From positions 36,287 through 100,286 of the forward strand of contig NZ_AYMQ01000063.1 of NCBI RefSeq assembly GCF_000633355.1: 64,000 nt of DNA, read 5' to 3'. Shown here in pieces: positions 1 to 9,554 of this stretch (its first letter is position 1; every line of letters begins with the position of its first letter). The position numbers and the translations under genes are program-made. Under the pieces are notes generated by a model that made no database searches, was not told the origin of the DNA, and was given only the letters and a program-made list of their open reading frames with translations. Source of the DNA: Serratia sp. H1w. Its GTDB lineage: Bacteria; Pseudomonadota; Gammaproteobacteria; Enterobacterales; Enterobacteriaceae.

Positions 1-283
1 GTATAAGCTCAATTTCAGCAGCAGAAAGAGGCTGATTTGTTGGTAACATCTCAGATATATCATTAAGTATTGAGCTTCCGGTACTTCTCTCAACTTGTAC
101 TAACGCATCAGCTCTATATATAGGCGTTGCAAGAACAGAATAAAAAATCGCAACAACCGCAAAGAGTGATGTAATACCAATTATTAACCAGCAATTATCT
201 ATCAACGTTCCAAAAATACGTTTCAGATCAATTTCGTCTGCTGCATCATTGATGTTAGATACAGCTCTATTCTTTTCTGACAT
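1..283 (-). CDS. wzc: Wzc tyrosine autokinase, N-terminal part (cut by window edge)
   Basis: Only the first 94 codons are present; the gene runs off the left edge. The start ATG at 283 lies 8 bp after the wzb stop. The visible part is a short polar head (MSEKNRAVSN), an acidic 'DEIDLKRIF' segment, one hydrophobic helix at about residues 30-53, then the beginning of the periplasmic Wzz/chain-length domain. This is the classic layout of Wzc-type bacterial tyrosine kinases, inner-membrane proteins that drive capsule or exopolysaccharide polymerisation and export together with Wza. The kinase domain and tyrosine tail are not visible, so activity cannot be judged. The wza-wzb-wzc order makes the call firm. 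Confidence 0.9.
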   Translation of the reverse strand, partial: MSEKNRAVSNINDAADEIDLKRIFGTLIDNCWLIIGITSLFAVVAIFYSVLATPIYRADALVQVERSTGSSILNDISEMLPTNQPLSAAEIELI

Positions 284-291
284 CTCATTAC

Positions 292-729
292 CTACTTTCG
301 TTTTAAGGCATTGACCCAATGTTTAGCAGCATTTTCTAGTGTCTCATATACAAGCTTAAAGGTTTCTTTACTTTGCTTATATGGGTCACCAATATCACGC
401 CGTTCAAGCCAGTGAGCATATAGCATTGTCTTGCCCCTGACCTCAGGAGCTAATTTACATACAGCCTCTATATGTTTATTTTCCATCACTAATATCAGAT
501 CATTTTCTCGACACATCTGACTCGTTAATTGGCGAGCAATATGACCTTTCAGTGATACACCGTGTTCTTCCGCCACTAATTCGGCCATATTATCAGCAGG
601 GGCACCTACGACCGCATGAATCCCTGCTGAGCTTATTTTTATTTCAGGCAACTGTCTTTTTAATAGTCGTGCCCCCGTAGGTGAACGACATATGTTTCCG
701 ACACAAACAACTAATACTGAATTAAACAT
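292..729 (-). CDS. wzb: Low-molecular-weight protein tyrosine phosphatase Wzb
   Basis: 145 residues. The phosphatase P-loop is at residues 9-16 (CVGNICRS: Cys9 nucleophile, Arg15) and the general acid is Asp115 in the 'DIGDPY' motif, all as in the LMW-PTP family. Wzb removes phosphate from the tyrosine tail of Wzc; the phosphorylation cycle is needed for capsule assembly. The frame is open further upstream, but the ATG at 729 is used here because it gives the family length and sits 2 bp after the wza stop. It lies between wza and wzc in one leftward operon. All catalytic residues are present. Confidence 0.93.
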   Translation of the reverse strand: MFNSVLVVCVGNICRSPTGARLLKRQLPEIKISSAGIHAVVGAPADNMAELVAEEHGVSLKGHIARQLTSQMCRENDLILVMENKHIEAVCKLAPEVRGKTMLYAHWLERRDIGDPYKQSKETFKLVYETLENAAKHWVNALKRK

Positions 730-731
730 GA

Positions 732-1868
732 TTAGTTCCACTGATTGATGAAACGAACAGTCTCTGTCATATTGTGCACACCGGTAATTGTAGGAACTAA
801 CTGACTTATTACACGATTCCATCGCACAACAGGAGCTGTAGTCACATATACAATGTCATAAGGTTGAAGCTGGAACTCAGTACCCATTACCAATGCGGAA
901 GCGTCCGCAGCGTTCAACTGGAAAATATTGGCAATTTTGTCCCCCTCAGCCCCACGTAGCGGACGAATAACAAATACACCAGTCGCATCAGACATCGCCT
1001 GATCCATGCCCTCAGCATTACCCAGTGCCTCGGTTAACGTCATACCACTTCGATCCATCCGCAGCGTTGACTGTTTCTTCACCTCTCCCATAACGAACAC
1101 TTTCAGGTCATCGTTACGCGGAATGTAGAGGATGTCGCCAGGATAGAGAAGATGGTTTTGGGTTAGGTCGCCTTTTTGCATCAAAGCCTGCAGAGAAATT
1201 CGCTGTTCCTTACCATTATGCGTTAACACCACATTGCGCCAATCAGCGTTTTCTGCAAGACCACCGGCATTATTGATGGCATCCATAATGGTCAACGGCA
1301 CGTTGGTAATTGGTTGTTGGCCGGATTTTACGACTTCACCTGTCACATACGCCTTCTGTGAACGGAAAGCTGCTATGCTCACATCCACTTGTGGGCTCTC
1401 AATATATTGAGCCAACCGGCTAGCAATATCGTTACGGACCTGACTAGCCGTTTTCCCAACAACTTTCACCTTGCCAATGTAAGGATAGAAAATGGTGCCA
1501 TCGGCATTCACCCAGTTACCAGTATCGCTGGCACTGCGGTATTGACCTGCTGGAGTAGTCAGTTCTGGGTGATCCCAAACGGTCACCATCAGCACATCGC
1601 CGACACCGATACGGTACTCATAGTTTTGAAGTGCCAGTTCCAACGCAGGGTTGGTTTGCGCGATGACCGGTTTTGGGCGCATTTTCTCAACCAGGCTCGG
1701 CGTCATCGGGTAAATATTGACCAGCTTATTCAGGTTAAAATCGCTGTCTTCCTGCTTAACGACGTTTTTCCCGCTGGTTGAAAGGTGGGTGCCAGGGACC
1801 ACCGTACAGCCGCTAATCACACTGATCGATACCAGTAGCGGTATCAGTTTCCATTGTTTCTTTGCCAT
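732..1868 (-). CDS. wza: Outer-membrane polysaccharide export lipoprotein Wza
   Basis: 378 residues against 379 for E. coli Wza. A lipoprotein signal ends in the lipobox ISGC with Cys21 as the lipidated residue. The mature part carries the polysaccharide export (PES) domain ('[19 protein letters not shown]', about residues 85-175) followed by two SLBB repeats. The C-terminal amphipathic helix ('[15 protein letters not shown]') matches the helix that forms the octameric pore through the outer membrane. It is the exit channel for capsule or colanic-type polysaccharide and partners with Wzc. It is first in the wza-wzb-wzc order and downstream of galF in the same direction. Confidence 0.94.
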   Translation of the reverse strand: MAKKQWKLIPLLVSISVISGCTVVPGTHLSTSGKNVVKQEDSDFNLNKLVNIYPMTPSLVEKMRPKPVIAQTNPALELALQNYEYRIGVGDVLMVTVWDHPELTTPAGQYRSASDTGNWVNADGTIFYPYIGKVKVVGKTASQVRNDIASRLAQYIESPQVDVSIAAFRSQKAYVTGEVVKSGQQPITNVPLTIMDAINNAGGLAENADWRNVVLTHNGKEQRISLQALMQKGDLTQNHLLYPGDILYIPRNDDLKVFVMGEVKKQSTLRMDRSGMTLTEALGNAEGMDQAMSDATGVFVIRPLRGAEGDKIANIFQLNAADASALVMGTEFQLQPYDIVYVTTAPVVRWNRVISQLVPTITGVHNMTETVRFINQWN

Positions 1869-1906
1869 CGAATTTTCATCACTTTCAAAGTAAGTAAACT
1901 TGCAAC

Positions 1907-1949
1907 GCTAGGCACCTGGCCAACCATGGCCGCTTAGGTGGTGCTTAGC
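1907..1949 (-). promoter_or_regulatory. Long stem-loop in the wza leader, next to an A/T tract
   Basis: On the minus strand GCTAaGCACC pairs with GGTGCcTAGC, and an inner hairpin GGCCA-TGGT-TGGCC sits in its loop. It lies about 40 bp upstream of the wza start. On the plus strand the structure is followed by AAAATTTTTTTG, so it looks like an intrinsic terminator for plus-strand transcription; on the minus strand it would be part of the wza 5' leader. The rest of 1869-2182 holds the galF terminator described separately. No ops element (GGCGGTAG) is visible. Confidence 0.45.
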
Positions 1950-2114
1950 AAAATTTTTTTGTTTGCGCTATGTATAGCTGTCCAGCGATACATGCATGAA
2001 AGCACTCATTGAGCAAACGTTGAGCCTGGGTTTGCTAAGATGCTGTTCTCAAACTCACAGTGAGTGGCGCATGCACCAGGAGTGTTTTCATGTGCGAAGG
2101 ATCTCGGTCAGCCT

Positions 2115-2140
2115 AAAGGCCCGCGAAACATCCGCAGGCC
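2115..2140 (-). terminator. Probable terminator downstream of galF
   Basis: On the minus strand a stem GGCCtGCGga pairs with tCGCgGGCC and is followed by TTTAG, about 40 bp after the galF stop. The T tract is short, so termination may be partial, which would allow some read-through into wza. Confidence 0.5.
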
Positions 2141-2182
2141 CATAACTATAGAGACTTTTCTGCTTTATTTCAGTACAAATTA

Positions 2183-3079
2183 TTACAACTTCAGTTGCTC
2201 AGCCCACTCGCGGAACGCTTTGCCTTGCGTTGGGTGACGCAGACCATAAGTCACAAAAGCTCGGAGATAGCCTAGTTTCTCACCACAGTTGAACGACTCC
2301 CCTACCAACTCCATCGCTTCTACTGGCTTGTGCTTCAGCAGTTCGGCAATCGCGTCGGTCAGTTGGATACGGCCCCAAGCACCTGGCTGGGTTTTTTCCA
2401 GAATCGGCCAGATGTCTTCACAGAGCACATAGCGACCTACGGCAGAATAATTGGACTTCAGCTGCACTTCACGGCTTGGCTTCTCGATGATCGAAGTCAT
2501 ACGTGAGCTTTCCCCTGGTTTGAGGGTCGTAGTCTCACATTCAGCCACCGAGTAGTCATACAGCACATTTTCATCTGCAGCTTGTACCAATACCTGGCTC
2601 AGCCCGGTCTCTTCAAAGCGGGCAATCATATGCGCCAGATTGTCTTTCTGCATATCGGCTTTGGCGTCATCCAGCAACACGTCCGGTAGTACCACCACAA
2701 AAGGTGAATCGCCTACCAGCGGTTTGGCACACAGTACTGCATGCCCCAACCCCTTTGGTTGGCCTTGGCGGACGTGCATCAAGGTTACGCCCTTCGGCGT
2801 GATGGACTTCACTTCATCTTGCAGTTGACGCTTGACGCGCGCTTCAAGCATCGCCTCAAGCTCGTAAGATGTGTCGAAATGGTTTTCGATCGCGTTCTTC
2901 GAGGAGTGGGTAACCAGAATGATTTCCTTGATCCCGGCGGCTACGCATTCGTTGACGATATACTGGATCAACGGCTTATCGACGATCGGCAACATCTCTT
3001 TCGGGATCGCCTTGGTCGCAGGCAACATGCGCATACCCAGACCAGCAACAGGAATGACGGCTTTCAACTTCTTCGACAT
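2183..3079 (-). CDS. galF: GalF, UTP-glucose-1-phosphate uridylyltransferase paralogue
   Basis: 298 residues of the nucleotidyltransferase family that includes GalU. Two sites separate it from the adjacent paralogue and mark it as GalF: the N-terminal signature reads GLGMRM instead of GLGTRM, and the region near residue 230 reads [11 protein letters not shown] instead of [11 protein letters not shown]. In E. coli, GalF has little activity alone and is thought to modulate GalU and UDP-glucose supply. It lies 46 bp after galU and upstream of wza in the same direction, as at the entrance of many enterobacterial surface-polysaccharide loci. The galU/galF distinction rests on these motifs. Confidence 0.88.
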   Translation of the reverse strand: MSKKLKAVIPVAGLGMRMLPATKAIPKEMLPIVDKPLIQYIVNECVAAGIKEIILVTHSSKNAIENHFDTSYELEAMLEARVKRQLQDEVKSITPKGVTLMHVRQGQPKGLGHAVLCAKPLVGDSPFVVVLPDVLLDDAKADMQKDNLAHMIARFEETGLSQVLVQAADENVLYDYSVAECETTTLKPGESSRMTSIIEKPSREVQLKSNYSAVGRYVLCEDIWPILEKTQPGAWGRIQLTDAIAELLKHKPVEAMELVGESFNCGEKLGYLRAFVTYGLRHPTQGKAFREWAEQLKL

Positions 3080-3125
3080 GGTGTTCCTCTTAAAATCTTG
3101 TGGTCGTGCTAACCGACTAAGGCAA

Positions 3126-4025
3126 TTATTTGCTGTTCAGGGTTTCTTTCATCCACTGGGTGAAATTTTCGCCCTCGGAAGCATGGCGCAGGCCATACTG
3201 TACAAACGCCTTCATATAGCCCAGTTTGTCACCGCAGTCATGCGATTTGCCCGTCATATGAAAAGCTTCAACCGTTTCCTGCTGCATCAGCATGGCAATC
3301 GCGTCGGTCAATTGGATTTCATCGCCTGCACCCGGAGGGGTTTTCTCCAGCAACGGCCAGATATCCGCTGAGAGCACATAACGCCCGACGACGGCCAGGT
3401 TAGAAGGCGCAACTTCACGCGCAGGCTTTTCTACTACGGCTGTCATTGGTGTACTTGCACCCGCGGCTAATGCCACACCACCACAATCGACCACACCATA
3501 TTTGGAAACATCCTCTTCCGGCACTGGCTCAACCATAATCTGGCTGAAGCCGGTTTGCTCGAAGCGCTGGATCATTTTGGCCAGGTTTTCTTTCTGCAGA
3601 TCGGCGGTGGAGTCATCCAGCAATACGTCCGGCAGCAGCACCACAAATGGGTTATCCCCAATCATCGGTTGCGCGCATAACACCGCGTGGCCCAGCCCTT
3701 TGGCTTGCCCCTGGCGAACCTGCATCACCGTAACATCTGGCGGACAGATGCTTTTCACCTCGGCAAGCAGTTGGCGCTTTACGCGAGCTTCCAGCACAGC
3801 TTCCAGCTCAAAGGAGGTATCAAAGTGGTTTTCAATCGCGTTCTTCGATGAGTGCGTCACCAGTACGATGTCCTTGATACCAGCCGCAACGCATTCGCTT
3901 ACGATGTACTGAATCAATGGCTTATCGACCACCGGCAACATTTCTTTAGGGATCGCCTTGGTTGCAGGCAGCATACGGGTGCCCAAACCTGCTACTGGGA
4001 TAACGGCCTTCAATCTTTTTTGCAT
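3126..4025 (-). CDS. galU: UTP-glucose-1-phosphate uridylyltransferase GalU
   Basis: 299 residues. It makes UDP-glucose from UTP and glucose-1-phosphate in the cytoplasm, the donor for capsule, LPS core and trehalose synthesis. The intact signature [17 protein letters not shown] is at the N-terminus, and the [13 protein letters not shown] block and '[11 protein letters not shown]' follow, all as in active GalU. The frame is open to a TTG at 4043, but the ATG at 4025 is chosen because it follows a GGTGGA ribosome site by 8 nt and starts at the conserved 'KAVIPVAG'. It is about 65% identical by eye to its neighbour galF, indicating an old tandem duplication. Confidence 0.93.
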   Translation of the reverse strand: MQKRLKAVIPVAGLGTRMLPATKAIPKEMLPVVDKPLIQYIVSECVAAGIKDIVLVTHSSKNAIENHFDTSFELEAVLEARVKRQLLAEVKSICPPDVTVMQVRQGQAKGLGHAVLCAQPMIGDNPFVVLLPDVLLDDSTADLQKENLAKMIQRFEQTGFSQIMVEPVPEEDVSKYGVVDCGGVALAAGASTPMTAVVEKPAREVAPSNLAVVGRYVLSADIWPLLEKTPPGAGDEIQLTDAIAMLMQQETVEAFHMTGKSHDCGDKLGYMKAFVQYGLRHASEGENFTQWMKETLNSK

Positions 4026-4689
4026 AAATTTTTCCACCGACAAATAACAAGTAAGTGTAACAGAGCCAGGAAAAGTGGTTGACCTAACATCTCATCGATT
4101 TTTTAACTATAAAAAACAATTAGTTAGATTTCGATAATGACGTTTCAGGCACGCTACCGCCCTTGGCTTGCAGCTACCAATGCACTGTAGACAATGTTTG
4201 AACTGACAAGCGTGCGCTAAGTCGCAGGCTTGTAGATGAACCCAGGGTTCTGTTCAGAATGTAATGAGAGGCAAGTCGCAGAATAGGGAAAAGGCGGTAC
4301 CTTCCTGGCCAAGTGGTCAGTCTTGCTATCATTTATAGGATGCTAAGATTCTTATACTATTGACCCGGTGAAACAAGTCTTACTGGCCGCATTAGGACCT
4401 TTTCAGAATAAGACTACTAAGGATACTCGATTTTTAAGATTTTACTCGCTTAACCTCTTTATAACAAATTGATTATAATAACTATTATCTAAGTGCAGGA
4501 TTTATAAGCAGCTATTTGCCCCGGTTTTCTGTTGTTAATCGCTAATGACTGGATCCTGGCGCTGATTAAACATTCTGCTGTCATCGATTACCCGCAGCCC
4601 GTGTGGATTTAAAGTTGAATTCCACTCTCTCAGCGTCCATCATTCTCAATGCGGCATAAGCCGTCGAACTAAAAGGTGAAATTAGGCGT
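4026..4689. other. Intergenic region between divergent galU and yegH
   Basis: 664 bp with no convincing gene. It must hold both divergent promoters. A TATAAT hexamer lies in the AT-rich stretch around 4473-4480, but no well-spaced -35 is obvious. A short open frame on the minus strand (4581-4997) overlaps the yegH start and is considered spurious. Confidence 0.4.
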
Positions 4690-6276
4690 ATGGAATGGAT
4701 CGCAGATCCAACAATTTGGGCCGGCTTGGCCACCCTGGTTGTACTGGAAATTGTACTAGGCATTGACAACCTGATCTTTATCGCCATTTTGGCGGAGAAA
4801 TTACCTAAGAAACAACGTGATAAAGCCCGCATTGTCGGTCTTTTGCTGGCGCTGGTGATGCGCCTGGTGCTGCTTGCCTCAATATCTTGGCTAGCCACCC
4901 TGACCAAGCCGCTGTTTGTGGCTATGGGGCACGCTTTCAGTGGTCGCGATCTGATTATGCTGGTTGGTGGTATCTTCCTGCTGTTTAAAGCCACCATGGA
5001 GCTTAACGAGCGGCTGGAGGGGAAAGACGAAGAACATCACGGGCCACGGAAAGGGGCCCGGTTCTGGCCGGTAGTCGCACAGATTGTGGTTTTGGACGCC
5101 GTCTTCTCACTAGATTCGGTGATCACCGCCGTCGGGATGGTCGATCATCTGGCCGTGATGATGATCGCGGTATGTATCGCCATTGGTTTGATGTTGCTGG
5201 CCAGCAAGCCGCTCACGCGCTTTGTGAATGCCCATCCAACCATTGTTATTCTGTGCCTCAGCTTCTTGCTGATGATTGGTTTCAGCCTGGTGGCCGAAGG
5301 CTTTGGCTATGCCATTCCGAAAGGTTATCTCTACGCAGCGATCGGTTTCTCTGTGATGATCGAAGCCCTGAACCAGTTTGCCCAGTTTAACCGCCGCCGT
5401 TTTCTTTCCAAGGTGCGGCCTTTGCGTGAGCGTACCGCGGAAGCCGTGTTGCGTATGTTAAGCGGCAAGCACGAAGAGGCCGAGATCGACAGCCATTCGG
5501 CGCATCTGCTGGCAGACAGCTATAACGATAATGGTGAAATCTTTAACCAGCAGGAACGTCACATGATCGAACGGGTGCTGGGTATGGCACAGCGCACCGT
5601 CAGCAGTATCATGACCTCGCGTCACGATGTGGAATACCTTGGGCTAAACGGTCCTCTGGATAAATTGACGCAGCTATTGGAGAAAAATCAGCATACGCGC
5701 ATCGTGGTAACGGAAAATAGCGCCAGCGATGAGCCATTAGGGGTGATCCACACTATTGATGTGCTGAAGCAGCAGTTGCAGCAATTACCACTGGATCTGC
5801 GGGCGTTGGTGCGCCAACCCCTGATCTTCCCGGAGCAGTTAACTTTGCTCTCTGCGCTGGAGCAGTTCCGCCAGGCCAAAACCCACTTTGCGTTTGTGGT
5901 AGACGAGTTTGGTTCGGTCGAAGGGGTGGTCACTTTAACCGACGTGATGGAAACCATCGCCGGTAATCTGCCAGAGGCCGATGAAGAGGTTGATGCACGC
6001 CATGATATCCAGCAAACCAGCGAAGGGTACTGGATTGCCAATGGCCATATGCCGCTGGAAGACCTGGTGTTGTATGTGCCACTGCCGATAGAAGAAAAGC
6101 GGGAATATCATACCCTGGCAGGTTTGCTGATGGAGCATTGCCAGCGTATTCCACGCGAAGGTGAACAACTGAAGATTGGCGACTATCTGTTTGAACCGCT
6201 GGAAATCAGTAGCCACCGTATCGTCAAGGTGAAGATCACGCCGCTGGCGGCACCTAGCGATGAAGACGAAGAGTAA
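4690..6276 (+). CDS. yegH: YegH, TerC-family membrane protein with CBS and CorC domains
   Basis: 528 residues against 527 for E. coli YegH. About seven membrane helices form a TerC domain (residues 1-220) with the acidic motifs '[11 protein letters not shown]' and '[12 protein letters not shown]' that probably bind a metal ion. A CBS pair follows at about 295-420 and a CorC/HlyC transporter-associated domain at 430-515. TerC proteins are linked to metal export or insertion of metals into exported proteins; the exact substrate of YegH is unknown. The gene sits between asmA and wza in E. coli; here it is also next to the wza locus. A GGTG/AGG ribosome site precedes the ATG. Confidence 0.88.
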   Translation: MEWIADPTIWAGLATLVVLEIVLGIDNLIFIAILAEKLPKKQRDKARIVGLLLALVMRLVLLASISWLATLTKPLFVAMGHAFSGRDLIMLVGGIFLLFKATMELNERLEGKDEEHHGPRKGARFWPVVAQIVVLDAVFSLDSVITAVGMVDHLAVMMIAVCIAIGLMLLASKPLTRFVNAHPTIVILCLSFLLMIGFSLVAEGFGYAIPKGYLYAAIGFSVMIEALNQFAQFNRRRFLSKVRPLRERTAEAVLRMLSGKHEEAEIDSHSAHLLADSYNDNGEIFNQQERHMIERVLGMAQRTVSSIMTSRHDVEYLGLNGPLDKLTQLLEKNQHTRIVVTENSASDEPLGVIHTIDVLKQQLQQLPLDLRALVRQPLIFPEQLTLLSALEQFRQAKTHFAFVVDEFGSVEGVVTLTDVMETIAGNLPEADEEVDARHDIQQTSEGYWIANGHMPLEDLVLYVPLPIEEKREYHTLAGLLMEHCQRIPREGEQLKIGDYLFEPLEISSHRIVKVKITPLAAPSDEDEE

Positions 6277-6292
6277 ATCCGGCAACCCAAAC

Positions 6293-6398
6293 GGGCGCTG
6301 CATGCAGCGCCCCTACAATTGGCAACCGATACAGTTTTGTTAGCAGGCACCCGCCTTGGGTGCCCAGCAATCTCAATGGGCGCAACATGCAACGCCCA
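6293..6398. terminator. Cluster of three palindromes between convergent yegH and dcuC
   Basis: Three hairpin-forming sequences lie in the 143 bp between two convergent genes. The perfect palindrome GGGCGCTGCATGCAGCGCCC is at 6293-6312. GGCACCC-GCCTT-GGGTGCC is at 6346-6364. A third copy-like element (TGGGCG...CGCCCA around CATG) is at 6377-6398. The first and third belong to the short GGGCGC..CATGC..GCGCCC family also seen at 10518, 21583, 45296 and 47250. They probably act as bidirectional terminators; T tracts are weak. Confidence 0.5.
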
Positions 6399-6419
6399 CG
6401 GTTGGCAGTTTCAACCTAC

Positions 6420-7775
6420 TTACAGATGCACCGGCACCAGCAATTCCGTAGCAACAATCACCACCACCAGCCCGACAATCACCGGTACCGAGGTACGCTT
6501 GACCACTTCGAACGGGGAGATTTTTGCCATGCCGGAAACCGCCACCACTACGCCAGAAACCGGCGAGAGCGTACGGCCCAGGTTGGAGGCTTGCAGCATC
6601 GGGATCACCAGATAAGCCGGGTTAACCCCCATCTGGGTAGCCAGTTTCGGGATCAGCTCAACAAACGCATAGAACGGCGCATTACCAGAGCCGGTCGTCA
6701 TCGCCGCCAGCATGGTGATCACCACCAGCACCAACATCATGATGATGCCACCAGTGCCAAACGATTGTGCCAAATCAATCAAGCCGCTGATAAAACCGAC
6801 GGTGCTTAAGCCTTGGGCAAACACCCCTGCCGCGACCAACAGCATGACCACGCTGGCGAACGCATCGGCCATGCCGCGGTATGCCACTTCCAAACCGGTA
6901 AACACCGTTTTGGCATTGAAGCTGCGAATAAATTCAATCACCGCAGCCATGAACATACAAATCACCAACACGGTAATGATATGCAGCTCAGGACCCCATT
7001 TACCGTCAAAGACCAGCACCCCGAGGATCGGGGTAAATGGCAAGATGGCGTAGAAGCCAGGTGCGTTGGTCGTGATTTCACTCACGTCCATAATATGGTG
7101 CTGTTCGTTGGCTTTGCGATCGAGATAGCGCTGCCAGAAGAAGTGGGCAATCGCCATACAGATAATGGCCGCTATGGAAATCGGTAAGGTGGTTTTGAAA
7201 GCAAAATCCACCAGCGGCATTTCGGCCGCCTTGGCTGCCAGCACTACATCACCCGAGGTAGGTGAAAGGATAATGGCCGCCGGAGAAGCACAGATTGCCG
7301 CCGCCGCACCACGGCTGATCCCGACGTTGACCATCAGCGGGAACAGCGTTGCCATCAGTAACACGCCCAGCCCTGTCGCCGAAGAAACGGCCAGTGACAT
7401 CAGGCAAGCGACAAAGTAGGCCGCAATCATCAGCAAGTAAGGGGAGTTGATCATCTGCAGTGGGCGGGATGCCAGTTTTACCACCACGTCATTGGCACCG
7501 ATGTGCGTCATATACGCGGCAAAACCACACAGCATCATAATCATCATGCCGAGACCGCCACCGCGGCTCATCAGCAGGATTTTCACATATTCGAAAATGT
7601 CGGTGGCGCGCCACCCCGTCGAAGTTGCACTGGCGGGCAGCAGATTTTTGCCCATAAATGCACTCACCGTCAGCAGCACCAGGCCACCAACCATTAACAC
7701 CCCAGTGGCAGAATAGCCTTTGATGATGTAGCGGCCAACCAGCACCGCCACCAAGGCCCCAATCAGAAGTTCCAT
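6420..7775 (-). CDS. dcuC: Anaerobic C4-dicarboxylate transporter DcuC
   Basis: 451 residues, slightly shorter than E. coli DcuC (461), with about 12 membrane helices. It contains the family blocks 'MLCGFAAYMTHIGANDVVVKLAS', 'SAVSSATGLGVLLMATLFP', 'ASPAAIILSPTSGDVVLA' and the C-terminal 'MTTGSGNAPFYAFVELIPKLA...SNLGRTLSPVSGVVVAVSGMAK', which are close to identical in DcuC. It is an inner-membrane carrier that mainly exports succinate during fermentation and can exchange fumarate and succinate. It is monocistronic, with an FNR-like site upstream, which fits anaerobic induction. Confidence 0.92.
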   Translation of the reverse strand: MELLIGALVAVLVGRYIIKGYSATGVLMVGGLVLLTVSAFMGKNLLPASATSTGWRATDIFEYVKILLMSRGGGLGMMIMMLCGFAAYMTHIGANDVVVKLASRPLQMINSPYLLMIAAYFVACLMSLAVSSATGLGVLLMATLFPLMVNVGISRGAAAAICASPAAIILSPTSGDVVLAAKAAEMPLVDFAFKTTLPISIAAIICMAIAHFFWQRYLDRKANEQHHIMDVSEITTNAPGFYAILPFTPILGVLVFDGKWGPELHIITVLVICMFMAAVIEFIRSFNAKTVFTGLEVAYRGMADAFASVVMLLVAAGVFAQGLSTVGFISGLIDLAQSFGTGGIIMMLVLVVITMLAAMTTGSGNAPFYAFVELIPKLATQMGVNPAYLVIPMLQASNLGRTLSPVSGVVVAVSGMAKISPFEVVKRTSVPVIVGLVVVIVATELLVPVHL

Positions 7776-7867
7776 TGTAATTCCTCGATTTAATTATTTT
7801 ATTCCGGCTCATCGCCCGATCGCAGCCGAATAACGCCACACTCTGCCGAAAATCAGTACAGGATATT

Positions 7868-7881
7868 ATGACATTCATCAA
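7868..7881 (-). promoter_or_regulatory. FNR-like site upstream of dcuC
   Basis: On the minus strand TTGAT-GAAT-GTCAT resembles the FNR consensus TTGATnnnnATCAA: one half is perfect, the other has three of five positions. It is centred about 100 bp upstream of the dcuC start. E. coli dcuC is FNR-activated, so the position is sensible, but the match is incomplete. Confidence 0.4.
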
Positions 7882-8099
7882 GGTTGCGGGGGGAAACTAT
7901 CAACAAATTGTGAAATTACCAGCCAGGTCGCTTTTGCACGATATGTGAGCAGCCTTCCCCCTTGGATGGTCGAGGTCAGAGATCGCTAACAAACTGCCCA
8001 GCACAGGGCACCGCATTAGCAGGAAATAAATAACTTATTTAATTTCAATGAACTAACTAATTCACCCCTCCCCTGACTTGCACAAAACCTGCACAACAT

Positions 8100-8165
8100 T
8101 GTGATCATGATCTGAATTTGTAGAATCTTTACGCTAGATGTTAACAATGTGTGAGTTTGATCAAA
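8100..8165 (+). promoter_or_regulatory. Two CRP-like sites upstream of the polyol operon
   Basis: TGTGATCATGATCTGA at 8100-8115 and TGTGAGTTTGATCAAA at 8150-8165 both keep a perfect TGTGA half with six-base spacing and a degenerate second half (consensus TGTGAN6TCACA). They lie upstream of the promoter region bracketed by the two inverted operators. CRP activation would be expected for a carbon-source operon. Confidence 0.5.
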
Positions 8166-8201
8166 CAAATGTTTTCTCCAGTTTGGTTATATGATCGCCA
8201 A

Positions 8202-8222
8202 TGTTCACGTTGTCATTTTTAG
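8202..8222 (+). promoter_or_regulatory. Upstream operator of an inverted pair
   Basis: This 21-bp stretch (core ACGTTGTCATTTTTAG) occurs again in reverse complement at 8293-8313 with one mismatch. The core contains ACGTTGT/TGACAACGT, resembling the CG-centred half sites of LacI-family operators. It lies upstream of the presumed promoter. Confidence 0.6.
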
Positions 8223-8292
8223 TCTGGTGCTAAAACTTATGCATAACATGATGAATGATAAAACTTAAATAAGTCTTACCCTTTTTATTTTT

Positions 8293-8313
8293 CTAAAAAT
8301 GACAACGTCAACA
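8293..8313 (-). promoter_or_regulatory. Downstream operator of the inverted pair
   Basis: Reverse-complement partner of 8202-8222 (core CTAAAAATGACAACGT), 91 bp away centre to centre and 43 bp before the start codon of the dehydrogenase gene. Two identical sites flanking a promoter suggest DNA looping by a tetrameric or higher-order repressor. The obvious candidate is the LacI-family protein encoded at the end of the operon. Confidence 0.6.
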
Positions 8314-8355
8314 TTAATTTTTATATCGCTATCAAGCCTGATAATGGAGAGGAAA

Positions 8356-9423
8356 ATGAGTCAGTTACCCGAAAAAATGAGCGCGGTAGTTTGCCATGGC
8401 CCGCAGGATTACCGTTTTGAACAAGTCCCTACCCCGCTGCCTTTAGCCAAGGAGTTGGTGATCAAGGTCGAAGGCTGTGGGATCTGTGCCGGTGATTGTA
8501 AATGTAAAAACGGTGCCCAAATGTTCTGGGGTGAAAATCCTTGGGTGAAACCGCCGGTGGTACCCGGCCACGAATTTTACGGCCGCATTGTTGCCATGGG
8601 AGAAGGTAGCGAGCAGAAGTACAAGATCGGCGAACGCGTTATCGCTGAGCAGATCGTCCCCTGCTGGGAATGCCGTTACTGTAAGTCCGGCAGCTATTGG
8701 ATGTGTGAGACCCACAATATCTACGGCTTCCAGAAGGACGTCGCCGAGGGGGGGATGTCGGAATACATGCGTTTTTCCGCCAACGCCATCGTACACAAGA
8801 TCCCGGAAAGCCTCAGCCATGAAGATGCGGTGCTGATCGAGCCAATGGCTTGTGCCATCCACACCGTTGCCCGTGGGGACATCCAGTTAGACGACGTCGT
8901 GGTGCTGGCCGGTGCCGGGCCGTTGGGTCTGTGTATGGTGCAGGTTGCCAAGCTGAAAACGCCGAAAAAACTGATCGTGATTGATGCCATCGACGAGCGT
9001 TTGGAACTGGCGAAAGCGTTCGGTGCCGATGTGGTGATCAACCCGCTCAAGGAAGATGCCGATAAAATCGTCAAAGCGTTAACCGATGGCTACGGCTGCG
9101 ATGTTTACATTGAAGCGACCGGGGCACCGATCGGCGTTACCCAGGGATTGCAGATGATCCGTAAGCTGGGTCGCTTTGTCGAGTTCAGCGTGTTTGGCAA
9201 AGAAACCACTGTAGACTGGTCAATTATCGGCGATCGCAAAGAGCTGGATATCCGCGGTGCACACCTTGCCCCCTACAGCTATGAAATTGCCATCGATCTG
9301 TTTGAACGCGGCCTGGTGACCTCCAAGGGCGTGGTGACCCACAGTTACTCATTAAAAGAATGGGATCAGGCATTTGCTCTGGCCGATTCAACCGATTCCA
9401 TCAAGGTTATTTTGGTTCCTTAA
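8356..9423 (+). CDS. Zinc-dependent polyol dehydrogenase (erythritol/L-threitol or pentitol dehydrogenase type)
   Basis: 355 residues of the medium-chain zinc alcohol dehydrogenase family. Catalytic zinc ligands are Cys44 (GICAGD), His72 and Glu73 (GHEF); structural zinc ligands are Cys103, 106, 109 and 117. A Rossmann GAGPLG motif is near residue 185. The overall sequence resembles proteins annotated as erythritol/L-threitol dehydrogenase. With a LyxK-like kinase and two pentulose-phosphate epimerases downstream, oxidation of a pentitol such as xylitol or L-arabinitol to L-xylulose is more likely here than tetritol oxidation. The ATG at 8356 follows GGAGAGGA; an upstream in-frame ATG at 8299 overlaps the operator and is unlikely. 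First gene of the operon. Confidence 0.75.
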   Translation: MSQLPEKMSAVVCHGPQDYRFEQVPTPLPLAKELVIKVEGCGICAGDCKCKNGAQMFWGENPWVKPPVVPGHEFYGRIVAMGEGSEQKYKIGERVIAEQIVPCWECRYCKSGSYWMCETHNIYGFQKDVAEGGMSEYMRFSANAIVHKIPESLSHEDAVLIEPMACAIHTVARGDIQLDDVVVLAGAGPLGLCMVQVAKLKTPKKLIVIDAIDERLELAKAFGADVVINPLKEDADKIVKALTDGYGCDVYIEATGAPIGVTQGLQMIRKLGRFVEFSVFGKETTVDWSIIGDRKELDIRGAHLAPYSYEIAIDLFERGLVTSKGVVTHSYSLKEWDQAFALADSTDSIKVILVP

Positions 9424-9554
9424 TATTGAGTGATTAGTTTTAAGCAATAACATTACGCCTTTTATGGCGAGGCCGACCTCTGGCCGCTAACGACACAATT
9501 ATTATAAATAACACCGAAAGAAAGACACCGACCCTACAACAGGAGAATCACCTT

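Noticed and set aside
1389..1781. Open frames opposite wza and in many other long genes
   Set aside because: They are antisense shadows with no ribosome sites or family resemblance.
1869..2182. JUMPstart/ops element upstream of wza
   Set aside because: No GGCGGTAG or 39-bp JUMPstart-like sequence on the minus strand of this gap.
8299..8356. Extended N-terminus for the polyol dehydrogenase
   Set aside because: The upstream ATG overlaps the operator and lacks a ribosome site; GGAGAGGA precedes the ATG at 8356.
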